Position numbers and translations under genes: made by a program | Part shown: positions 1 through 5,873 of the stretch, in pieces | How the letters are laid out: each line of letters opens with the position of its first letter | Numbering within the stretch: the first letter of the stretch is position 1 | DNA from: CALBPI01 sp039700805 | GTDB taxonomy: Bacteria > Pseudomonadota > Gammaproteobacteria > Steroidobacterales > Woeseiaceae | Direction of reading: 5' to 3' | Length of the DNA stretch: 6,301 nucleotides | NCBI GenBank assembly: GCA_039700805.1 | Contig: JBCAZE010000172.1 | Coordinates: 1 to 6,301, forward strand | The notes under the pieces: generated by a model | What the model was told of the DNA's origin: nothing | The model's database searches: none | Seen by the model: the letters and a program-made list of their open reading frames with translations, nothing else

Positions 1-70
1 CATGCTGCTCGACGGATGCGAAAAATGCATCCATATCGACATGCAGAATAGCGCGTTGACGACTAGTCAT
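1..70 (-). CDS. dinB: DNA polymerase IV (DinB), N-terminal fragment, cut by window edge
   Basis: Read on the minus strand from the ATG at 70-68, the first 23 codons give MTSRQRAILHVDMDAFFASV followed by EQH. This is the highly conserved start of Y-family DNA polymerase IV, the error-prone translesion polymerase. By alignment with E. coli DinB (HVDMDCFF), D12 would be the first catalytic metal-binding aspartate and F17 the steric-gate residue that excludes ribonucleotides. The rest of the gene lies beyond the left edge. The ATG overlaps the last 8 bp of ispA (63-70), so the two are probably co-transcribed. A weak AGG-containing ribosome site sits about 4 nt upstream, inside ispA. I see no room for a separate LexA-controlled promoter at this junction, though one could lie within ispA. 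Family identity is firm despite the short length; whether the full gene is intact cannot be judged. Confidence 0.88.
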   Translation of the reverse strand, partial: MTSRQRAILHVDMDAFFASVEQH

Positions 71-950
71 CCCGCCTGACAATGCGGCGCGCCATGATAC
101 GCAGGCCGGCAGCCGCTTCGCCGAAACGATCGAGATGCGCCAACCCGCGATCGTAGAGTTCGTCGCATTCAGTCTTCGCGCGCTCAAGTCCGAAAATTGC
201 CGGCCACGTGGCTTTGTCGTGCAACAGATCCGAACCGGCGGGTTTGCCGATGGTGTCGGTGTCGCCCTCGATGTCGAGGATGTCGTCCCGAATCTGGAAT
301 GCGAGCCCTAAGCATGATGCGAACTCTCTCAGTGCTGCGACGTCCTCGTCGGATAAATCGGTTGCGAGTGCGGCCGCCATGTCACACGCCGCTGAAATCA
401 ACGCACCGGTCTTCTGCTCGAACATGCGTTTAAGTAGCTCGCCAGAAATGGACTTGCCTTCCGACTCGATGTCGATTGCCTGCCCACCGGTCATGCCCAG
501 CGAGCCGCAGGCCCGCGCCAGTTGACCCACCATGCGCAGCGGCGCGTCACTGCCTTCCGGGGCATCGGCGCCGGCTAGCACTTCGAACGCGAGTGGTTGC
601 AGCGCGTCAGCGGCCAAAATGGCTGTTGCCTCGTCGAATTGCTTATGTACGGTTGGCCGGCCGCGCCGAAGGTCATCGTCGTCCATCGCGGGCAGGTCAT
701 CATGCACGAGCGAAAACGCGTGGATCAGCTCGACGGCCACCGCAGGTGCGTCGAGTAGCGAAGTATCGATACCGAGCATTTCGCCGGTCGCATACACCAA
801 CAGAGGTCGGATGCGCTTACCGCCATTTAACGTCGCGTAGCGCATCGCCTCGTGCAGCTGCGCGGGTTCGGTTTCGGCGGCTGGCAGATATGAGGCCAGC
901 ACGCGATCGACACGAGCGATATAATCGGGGATTGAGGACTCGAAAGACAT
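63..950 (-). CDS. ispA: Farnesyl diphosphate synthase (short-chain polyprenyl synthase, IspA type)
   Basis: The 295-residue protein is close in length to E. coli IspA (299). It condenses DMAPP with two IPP to give GPP and then FPP, in the cytoplasm. Visible family motifs are GGKRIRPLL (43-51, diphosphate binding), the first aspartate-rich motif DDLPAMDDDDLRRG (84-97), GMTGGQAID (152-160), KTG (180-182) and the second aspartate-rich motif RDDILD (221-226) followed by GKPAGSD. The two-residue insertion in the first motif and the aromatic F79 five residues before it are typical of bacterial FPP synthases, so C15 product is the likeliest; C20 cannot be excluded. The start is the ATG at 950-948 because the protein begins here as in homologues. 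The frame stays open to 1223, but that extension is antisense to mvaD. An AGGA ribosome site lies 11 nt upstream (965-962). Divergent to the mevalonate operon, it would consume the IPP and DMAPP made there. Confidence 0.93.
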   Translation of the reverse strand: MSFESSIPDYIARVDRVLASYLPAAETEPAQLHEAMRYATLNGGKRIRPLLVYATGEMLGIDTSLLDAPAVAVELIHAFSLVHDDLPAMDDDDLRRGRPTVHKQFDEATAILAADALQPLAFEVLAGADAPEGSDAPLRMVGQLARACGSLGMTGGQAIDIESEGKSISGELLKRMFEQKTGALISAACDMAAALATDLSDEDVAALREFASCLGLAFQIRDDILDIEGDTDTIGKPAGSDLLHDKATWPAIFGLERAKTECDELYDRGLAHLDRFGEAAAGLRIMARRIVRRDD

Positions 951-1005
951 AGATCGCAAATTCCTGCAGGGACGTAAACGGTATTTTGCGCGTTGGAAAA
1001 CACAT
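951..1005. promoter_or_regulatory. Divergent intergenic region between ispA and the mva operon
   Basis: These 55 bp separate the ispA ATG (950) from the mvaD TTG (1006). Unless promoters lie inside the coding regions, both divergent units must be transcribed from here or from overlapping sequence. The only ribosome-site-like elements are AGGA on the minus strand (965-962, for ispA) and GGA on the plus strand (995-997, 8 nt before the mvaD TTG). A weak plus-strand -10-like TATTTT lies at 982-987, without a convincing -35. A palindromic CCTGCAGG at 963-970 is the only inverted repeat noticed. No riboswitch or clear operator is visible. The regulatory role is inferred from gene arrangement. Confidence 0.45.
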
Positions 1006-2010
1006 TTGACACCCCGTGACCAAACTAATTCAGCCGTTACTGCGATAGCGCATCCAAATATTGCGCTGGTGAAGTACTGGGGTAAAGACGATCTCACAAG
1101 AAATCTCCCTGCGACGGGTTCCGTGTCGATCACGCTTGATACGTTGATGACGCGCACGACGGTTGCGATAGCACCGGATGGGAAAGATCGGTTCGAGCTA
1201 GAGGGTCGTGAGGAAACAGCCATGGCTGCGCGGACGTTCCGCTATCTCGATGCTCACCTCGGGGCCGATCGCCCGCGGCTGTCCATCACCAGTGAGAACA
1301 ACTTCCCGACGGCCGCGGGATTGGCTTCGTCGGCTTCCGGTTTTGCCGCATTGGTGGTTGCCATTAATGCACTTCTCGATCGGCACGCCGCGCAATCGGT
1401 GATGGCACAAGCCGCTGGCGCCGGGTCCGGTTCCGCTGCCAGGTCCTTGTTTGGTGGTTTCGCCCGACTGGATAAAGCGACGAGCGACACAGACGATATT
1501 CGTGTTCAACAGTTGGCACCGGCAGCGCATTTCCCGCTGGCGGTTGTGGTTGCTGTGACCGCCGAAGGACGCAAGCCAATCGGGTCGACGGAGGCGATGA
1601 TTCAGAGTCGCGATACCTCGCCTTATTACGATCGTTGGGTCGCCGATCAGGAAGGGGATCTCGACACCGCTGAAAACGCCATCCTTCGACAAGATTTCGA
1701 AGCGTTGGCGACCGTGAGTGAGCATAGTTGCCTCAAAATGCACGCGGTTATGCAGACGACCCAGCCGTCGCTGTTGTACTGGAACGCCGCCACGATCGCG
1801 TGCATGCATGAGGTGTCTGCCATGCGGCGTGATGGCGTCGGTGTCTTTTTCACGATTGACGCTGGGCCCCAGCTCAAGGCGGTTTGCCTACCGGCGGACC
1901 GCGATCGGGTGGCGTCTGCCCTTGCAGATGTGCCCGGTGTTAAGCGACTCATTCACGCAGGACTCGGTGACGGTGCGCGCGTTATTAGCGGAGCCGCCGA
2001 CCTTGATTAA
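1006..2010 (+). CDS. mvaD: Diphosphomevalonate decarboxylase
   Basis: The 334-residue GHMP-family enzyme carries out the ATP-dependent decarboxylation of mevalonate-5-diphosphate to IPP, CO2, ADP and phosphate. Family hallmarks are NIALVKYWGK (18-27, with K23 matching the conserved active-site lysine), LPATGSVSITL (34-44), the ATP loop PTAAGLASSASGF (101-113), GSGSAARSLFGGF (140-152) and FTIDAGPQLK (282-291), in which D285 matches the catalytic aspartate (D283 in S. aureus). The length fits the bacterial family. The start is TTG: no ATG or GTG in frame lies nearby upstream, and the next in-frame ATG (M48) would delete the NIALVKYWGK motif. A weak GGA at 995-997 is the only Shine-Dalgarno candidate. 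It is the first gene of the plus-strand operon and its end overlaps the kinase gene by 8 bp. The conserved motifs point to the diphosphate decarboxylase, not an archaeal-type phosphomevalonate decarboxylase, but residues alone do not settle substrate. Confidence 0.93.
   Translation: MTPRDQTNSAVTAIAHPNIALVKYWGKDDLTRNLPATGSVSITLDTLMTRTTVAIAPDGKDRFELEGREETAMAARTFRYLDAHLGADRPRLSITSENNFPTAAGLASSASGFAALVVAINALLDRHAAQSVMAQAAGAGSGSAARSLFGGFARLDKATSDTDDIRVQQLAPAAHFPLAVVVAVTAEGRKPIGSTEAMIQSRDTSPYYDRWVADQEGDLDTAENAILRQDFEALATVSEHSCLKMHAVMQTTQPSLLYWNAATIACMHEVSAMRRDGVGVFFTIDAGPQLKAVCLPADRDRVASALADVPGVKRLIHAGLGDGARVISGAADLD
1990..1993 (+). promoter_or_regulatory. Ribosome binding site GGAG for the phosphomevalonate kinase TTG start
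   Basis: GGAG lies 9 nt before the TTG at 2003-2005, inside the 3' end of mvaD. It supports this TTG as the kinase start over the in-frame GTG at 2027, which would leave only one residue before the PGK motif. The arrangement suggests translation coupled to mvaD. Confidence 0.55.
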
Positions 2011-3028
2011 CTGCATCAGCGCACGGGTGCCTGGCAAAGTCATGTTGGCCGGCGAATATGGTGTATTGGCGGGCGGCAGCGCGATTTTAGCCTGCGTTGA
2101 TCGTTACTGTGAGGTCTCGCTTGTCGCCAATCGTGGTCAGCACGAGCTGGTCACACGGGGCTACAAGGAGGGACGCTATACCTTCACGATCGATGAGCAT
2201 GGTCGCTGCCATTTTGATGATGTGACGATGACGCCCAAGTTGCGGTTGCCCTTGGCACTGGTCGAAGAGATGCCGCCGCGTAAGCCTATGCGTCTTACCG
2301 TCGATACCACCGCGTTCTTCGACGGCCGGCGCAAACTCGGTCTTGGCTCCAGTGCTGCTGTGGCTTATGCATTGGCCGCCGTGCTCGGTGTGTTCAATAG
2401 CGACCCTGAAGCCCGTCGTGGCGCATTGAATGCGCACGGCCAATTCCAGGGCGGGCGTGGCAGTGGCGCCGATATCTATGCGGTCAGCAAGGGTGGCGTG
2501 ATCGGGTTTAAACGCAATGACAAAGGCGCACGGATCGTTCGTCTCGATTGGCCATCACGACTGCACGCTACCGTGCTCCAGATGCGTGAATCCGCATCGA
2601 CGGTGTCTCACGTCTCGCGGTTTGAGCAGTGGCGTCGCGACGATGACAGCGCCGAAGCGTTTCTGAAGTCGATGCGTGCGGATAGTCGCGCACTCGTAAG
2701 CGTGTGGCGCGAAAGCGACGAAACGGGAATAATTGAGGCCTTGCAGGCGTTGACGGCACGAATGTTCGAGCTCAACACGCGTGCAAAGCTGGGTTACCTG
2801 GACGGCGGTCACGCCGAGCTGTCTGCGTTAGGCGAACGGCACGGGGTGTTCGTAAAGCCATGTGGCGCCGGCGGTGGAGATATAGCGATCGCAGTTTCCG
2901 ACGATGCGGCTCGGTTGGAGACATTGATCAATGCAGCGGCTGAATCGGGTATCAACAAGATGCCGGTTTCGCTCGGAATTGCCGAGCCAGAGGTCGTTCA
3001 AGGGCCGGTCAAAGAGGGGCAGTCATGA
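2003..3028 (+). CDS. mvaK2: Phosphomevalonate kinase (GHMP family)
   Basis: The 341-residue protein is predicted to convert mevalonate-5-phosphate plus ATP to mevalonate-5-diphosphate. It has the three GHMP-kinase motifs: RVPGKVMLAGEYGVLAGG (8-25), KLGLGSSAAV (111-120, ATP loop) and VKPCGAGGGDIAIAV (284-298). The GEY in place of the GEH usual in mevalonate kinases, the KLGLGSSA context, QGGRGSGADIYA (149-160) and K..GAGGGD are characteristic of bacterial phosphomevalonate kinase. The adjacent fusion protein already supplies a mevalonate kinase domain, so this assignment also completes the pathway. The TTG at 2003 is chosen because GGAG precedes it and it gives a normal short lead-in (MINCISARVPGK), like S. 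aureus MvaK2. The frame remains open far upstream (to 1718), but that part is out of frame within mvaD. The gene overlaps mvaD by 8 bp and the next gene by ATGA. Automatic annotation could easily mislabel it mevalonate kinase. Confidence 0.87.
   Translation: MINCISARVPGKVMLAGEYGVLAGGSAILACVDRYCEVSLVANRGQHELVTRGYKEGRYTFTIDEHGRCHFDDVTMTPKLRLPLALVEEMPPRKPMRLTVDTTAFFDGRRKLGLGSSAAVAYALAAVLGVFNSDPEARRGALNAHGQFQGGRGSGADIYAVSKGGVIGFKRNDKGARIVRLDWPSRLHATVLQMRESASTVSHVSRFEQWRRDDDSAEAFLKSMRADSRALVSVWRESDETGIIEALQALTARMFELNTRAKLGYLDGGHAELSALGERHGVFVKPCGAGGGDIAIAVSDDAARLETLINAAAESGINKMPVSLGIAEPEVVQGPVKEGQS
3014..3019 (+). promoter_or_regulatory. Ribosome binding site GAGGGG for the fusion gene
   Basis: GAGGGG ends 5 nt before the ATG at 3025-3027, which shares the ATGA overlap with the kinase stop codon. 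It is the strongest Shine-Dalgarno sequence in the operon, so the fusion protein may be translated better than the two TTG-started genes before it (inference). Confidence 0.6.
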
Positions 3029-4302
3029 CGTCGGTGTTCTCCGGATTTTATCGCTTAGCGATTAGTGATCGGCTTGCTGCGCTGCATGAGGCCGGCGTTC
3101 TATCGACCAACGACTATGCGGCGCTCAGTAGCGGCGATGTGACTTTGGATCGATCCACCGCAGAGCACTTGATCGAGAATGTGATCGGCGTGGCGGGCCT
3201 ACCGTTTGCCGTTGCGCTCAATTTCCGTGTGAATGGTGTAGAGCGCCTGATCCCGATGGTCGTCGAGGAGCCATCGATTGTCGCTGCATTGTCATCCGCC
3301 GCGAAACTCGCGCGGGCCTCAGGCGGCTTCACTGTCGACAGCGACGATGGGTTGATGATTGGTCAGATCCAGCTGTTGGATGTGGAAAACCCGGAAGAGA
3401 CGTTATCGGCGTTAAGAGATGCTCATCAACGTATTCTTGATGCTGCCAACGACGTCCATCCCAATCTGATTAAACGCGGCGGTGGTGTTCGTGATCTTCA
3501 GGTATTCAGCTATCCGCGTGCCGACGGCACGCACATGGTCATTTTGCACCTGCTCATCGATACCTGTGACGCGATGGGCGCGAATTTAATCAACACGATC
3601 TGCGAGCAGATCGCGCCGATGGCGGCGAATATTGCAAACGCGAGACCCCATTTGCGTATTCTCTCCAATCTTGCGGACAAGGCATTGGTGAAAGCCCGAA
3701 TGCGTTTGCCGTTGTCCACTCTCGATGCCGATCCCGAGCGTGCCGAGACCATTCGTGACGGCATCATCGCTGCGAACGAATTCGCCGAGCTGGACGTGCA
3801 CCGCGCAACGACACATAACAAAGGCATCATGAATGGTATCGATGCACTGGTTGTTGCTACCGGCAACGATTGGCGCGCGGTCGAGGCCAGCGCACACGCC
3901 TGGGCAGCTCGCAGCGGGCGTTACCGCTCGTTGACCCGTTGGTATGCGAATAACGACGGCGACCTTGTGGGCGAGCTGTTATTGCCGATCAAGCTCGGCA
4001 TTGTTGGCGGTTCTGTTCGCGTGAATCCGGTGGCCAAGCTCAGCTTACGATTGGCCGGTGTCGAGCGAGCACGTGAGTTGGACGAAATCGCTTGTGTTGT
4101 TGGCTTGGCACAGAATTTCTCGGCGCTTAAGGCGCTCGCGACCGACGGTATTCAGCGCGGGCATATGGCGTTGCATGCCAGAAGCGTTGCGATTCAAGCT
4201 GGGGCTCAAGACGATGAAGTCGATGCCGTGGTTGCCGGTATGGTTGCTGAGGGCGTGGTCAAAACCTGGCGGGCTCGCGAGCTAGTCGAAGAGTTGCGTC
4301 TT
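3025..4302 (+). other. Domain 1 of the fusion: class II HMG-CoA reductase
   Basis: Residues 1-426 align from memory almost end to end with Pseudomonas mevalonii HMG-CoA reductase (428 residues) with an offset of one. The catalytic set is E82 (VVEEPSIVAA), K266 (THNKGIMNGID), D282 (VATGNDWRAVEA) and H380 (IQRGHMALHAR), matching E83, K267, D283 and H381. ENVIG (51-55) and DAMGANLIN (182-190) are the family's HMG-CoA and dinucleotide-binding signatures. P. mevalonii uses D146 to select NAD(H). Here the equivalent position is H145, in ANDVHPNLIKRGGG, a form I associate with biosynthetic class II enzymes. With the downstream pathway genes alongside, it most likely acts in the reductive direction, making mevalonate. 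Confidence 0.92.
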
Positions 4303-5835
4303 AAGTCTCCAGCGCGATTGCCGCGTGAACTGATCGGGGAGGTCAGTAGTGCCGCTAAGCTGATTCTCGCTGGCGAGCACGCGGTCGTTTATGGTCGGCG
4401 TGCGCTTGGGTTGCCCATGCCTCGGGCACTTCGGGCGGAGGTGTACTCGAGTAAGGCACCACTCACGATTCAAATCAACGACTGGCAGCTACAGTACGAC
4501 GCCGCTGATGACGCCGATCACCGCAGTCCGATGGGGATGCTGGTCGACACAATCCTCTCATTGGCAGCGCTTGATATGCCCCAAGGTCACATTGAAGTCA
4601 GTTGCCAGATTCCTTTTGCCGCTGGTCTCGGCGGGTCTGCTGCACTGGCGGTTGTGTTGATTCGCGCGATTGCGAAACTAACAGACCGAACCTTCGATAC
4701 TAGCGAAGTCAACGACATGGCCTTCGCTTGTGAGAAACTCGCACATGGCAATCCGTCAGGCGTGGACAATACGCTTGCGACATTTGCCGAGCCACTGCTC
4801 TATGCGCCGACCGCCGCGCAGCGATGCCGCAACATCGAAATCGGCCAGCGTCTTCAGTTCGTTGTGGCATTTAGCGGCATCAAGGGGGTGACCTCTGAGT
4901 TGGTCGCACGTGTTGCCGAGCGACGTGAGCGACAACCCCGGGCGTTCGAGGCGCTATTTGATCAAATCGACGCTGAAGTCGATACATGCCTAACCGCGCT
5001 GAAGTCCGGCGATCATCAATCGCTTGGGGACAGTCTCAACGTGTGCCATGGCTTGCTCAATGCCATCGGCGTGAGTCACCCACAATTAGAAAAAATGGTC
5101 GATATCGCGCGCTCTGCCGGCGCGATCGGCGCCAAACTGACCGGTGCTGGCGGTGGCGGCTCGATCATTGCATTGTGCGACGGTAACGCTGATGCCGTTG
5201 TGACTGCGTTGCGGCAAGCGCGTTATGAAGCGCGAGTCATCGATATCGCCGAAGTGCAGCCGAAAGACTCGGTGGTCTCGTTCGAGGCGGATGAGCTCAT
5301 CCTCGTGGATGAAAACGACGAAGTGATCGGCCATATGCCGAAAGCCGATTGTCATGACGGTGACGGCATTCTGCATCGAGCATTTAGCTTGTTTGTGTTC
5401 AACGAGCAGGGGGAGGTATTGCTGCAGCAACGTGCAGCCGACAAGCGACTATGGGGCGGTTATTGGTCGAACAGTTGTTGTTCGCACCCGCGCCGAGGCG
5501 AAGCCATCGACGAGGCGATTCATCGTCGGCTGAAAGAAGAATTAGGTTGCGACGCAGACTTAGACTACGTCTACAAGTTCACTTACCAAGCCAACTTTGG
5601 TGCGGCTGGGAGCGAGCATGAGCTATGCCACGTGTTTGTTGGGCGGCTAACATCCCCAGTGCGGGCAAACCGTACGGAAGTCGACGATTGGCAATTTATC
5701 GCGCCCGAGAAGCTGGATCAGTGGCTTCGCGAAGACCCTGACACATTGACGCCGTGGTTTAAGCTTGAATGGCAGAAACTGCGCGGTGAATATGCCTCAG
5801 AACTGGATGCGTTGACCACACCGGTCGCGGGCTGA
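3025..5835 (+). CDS. Trifunctional HMG-CoA reductase / mevalonate kinase / isopentenyl-diphosphate isomerase (type I) fusion
   Basis: One uninterrupted 936-codon frame encodes three complete enzymes in series: class II HMG-CoA reductase (about 1-426), mevalonate kinase (about 434-742) and type I IPP isomerase (about 753-936). The first two catalyse consecutive steps (HMG-CoA -> mevalonate -> mevalonate-5-phosphate); the third acts after the decarboxylase, converting IPP to DMAPP. Linkers are short (about 7-12 residues) and show no stop, no frame change and no good internal start near either junction, so a genuine polypeptide fusion is likelier than a sequencing join. Each domain is near the length of its stand-alone relative and keeps its catalytic residues (see the domain entries). 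No signal peptide or membrane segment is evident, so the protein should be cytoplasmic. It is the last gene of the operon and starts in an ATGA overlap with mvaK2. The known bacterial precedent for an MVA fusion is enterococcal MvaE (thiolase plus HMG-CoA reductase); I do not recall this three-part arrangement and cannot search for it. Confidence 0.95.
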   Translation: MTSVFSGFYRLAISDRLAALHEAGVLSTNDYAALSSGDVTLDRSTAEHLIENVIGVAGLPFAVALNFRVNGVERLIPMVVEEPSIVAALSSAAKLARASGGFTVDSDDGLMIGQIQLLDVENPEETLSALRDAHQRILDAANDVHPNLIKRGGGVRDLQVFSYPRADGTHMVILHLLIDTCDAMGANLINTICEQIAPMAANIANARPHLRILSNLADKALVKARMRLPLSTLDADPERAETIRDGIIAANEFAELDVHRATTHNKGIMNGIDALVVATGNDWRAVEASAHAWAARSGRYRSLTRWYANNDGDLVGELLLPIKLGIVGGSVRVNPVAKLSLRLAGVERARELDEIACVVGLAQNFSALKALATDGIQRGHMALHARSVAIQAGAQDDEVDAVVAGMVAEGVVKTWRARELVEELRLKSPARLPRELIGEVSSAAKLILAGEHAVVYGRRALGLPMPRALRAEVYSSKAPLTIQINDWQLQYDAADDADHRSPMGMLVDTILSLAALDMPQGHIEVSCQIPFAAGLGGSAALAVVLIRAIAKLTDRTFDTSEVNDMAFACEKLAHGNPSGVDNTLATFAEPLLYAPTAAQRCRNIEIGQRLQFVVAFSGIKGVTSELVARVAERRERQPRAFEALFDQIDAEVDTCLTALKSGDHQSLGDSLNVCHGLLNAIGVSHPQLEKMVDIARSAGAIGAKLTGAGGGGSIIALCDGNADAVVTALRQARYEARVIDIAEVQPKDSVVSFEADELILVDENDEVIGHMPKADCHDGDGILHRAFSLFVFNEQGEVLLQQRAADKRLWGGYWSNSCCSHPRRGEAIDEAIHRRLKEELGCDADLDYVYKFTYQANFGAAGSEHELCHVFVGRLTSPVRANRTEVDDWQFIAPEKLDQWLREDPDTLTPWFKLEWQKLRGEYASELDALTTPVAG
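4324..5250 (+). other. Domain 2 of the fusion: mevalonate kinase
   Basis: Residues about 434-742 form a GHMP kinase. Motif 1 is SSAAKLILAGEHAVVYG (441-457), whose GEHAVVYG is the mevalonate kinase signature and whose K445 matches the active-site lysine. Motif 2 is IPFAAGLGGSAALAV (529-543), the ATP loop. Next comes E570 with HGNPSGVDN (574-582), where E570 and D581 match the metal-binding glutamate and catalytic aspartate (E193 and D204 in the mammalian enzyme). Motif 3 is KLTGAGGGGSIIAL (704-717). Two departures from consensus stand out: AAK in place of PGK in motif 1, and GLGGSAA in place of GLGSSAA in motif 2. The second serine, the metal ligand in the mammalian enzyme, is retained (S538). 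Confidence 0.9.
5281..5832 (+). other. Domain 3 of the fusion: type I isopentenyl-diphosphate delta-isomerase
   Basis: Residues about 753-936 (about 184, against 182 in E. coli Idi) form a Nudix-fold type I isomerase. The active-site cysteine is C819 in WSNSCCSHP (814-822), equivalent to C67 of E. coli, and the catalytic glutamate is E866 in EHELCHVF (864-871), equivalent to E116. Metal ligands H777, H784, H821 and E864 match H25, H32, H69 and E114. The Nudix helix is GEAIDEAIHRRLKEELG (825-841). This fold needs a divalent metal and no flavin, unlike the type II isomerase (Fni) usually found with bacterial mevalonate genes. The domain carries a short C-terminal extension (GEYASELDALTTPVAG) of no recognised function. 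Confidence 0.92.
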
Positions 5836-5873
5836 TTTCTTCGTTAATGGAATGTTTTCGGTCTGTTTAGTAG

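Noticed and set aside
920..925. Perfect TATAAT -10 hexamer on the plus strand, upstream of mvaD
   Set aside because: It lies within ispA coding sequence (Tyr-Ile codons on the other strand), with no -35-like hexamer at 897-902 and no TG extension. It could still be a weak mvaD promoter, but support is too thin to list.
1006..1011. Perfect TTGACA -35 hexamer on the plus strand
   Set aside because: It coincides with the mvaD TTG start codon, and no suitable -10 sits at 16-18 bp; TAATTC at 1026 is only 14 bp away. Probably chance.
951..1223. N-terminal extension of ispA by about 91 residues in the same open frame
   Set aside because: It runs antisense to the start of mvaD, covers the intergenic region, and IspA homologues begin at the ATG at 950.
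1198..1952. Several antisense open frames over mvaD (and similar ones over the fusion gene)
   Set aside because: Low-complexity, arginine- and serine-rich shadows of strongly conserved plus-strand genes, with no recognisable protein features.
1718..2002. Upstream extension of the phosphomevalonate kinase frame inside mvaD
   Set aside because: It is an out-of-frame shadow of mvaD; the kinase motif 1 begins shortly after the TTG at 2003, which has its own GGAG.
4303..5281. Fusion explained by sequencing or assembly error at the domain junctions
   Set aside because: Both linkers read through in one frame without stops, and no start codon with a ribosome site lies near either junction, as would be expected if separate genes had been joined by an indel.
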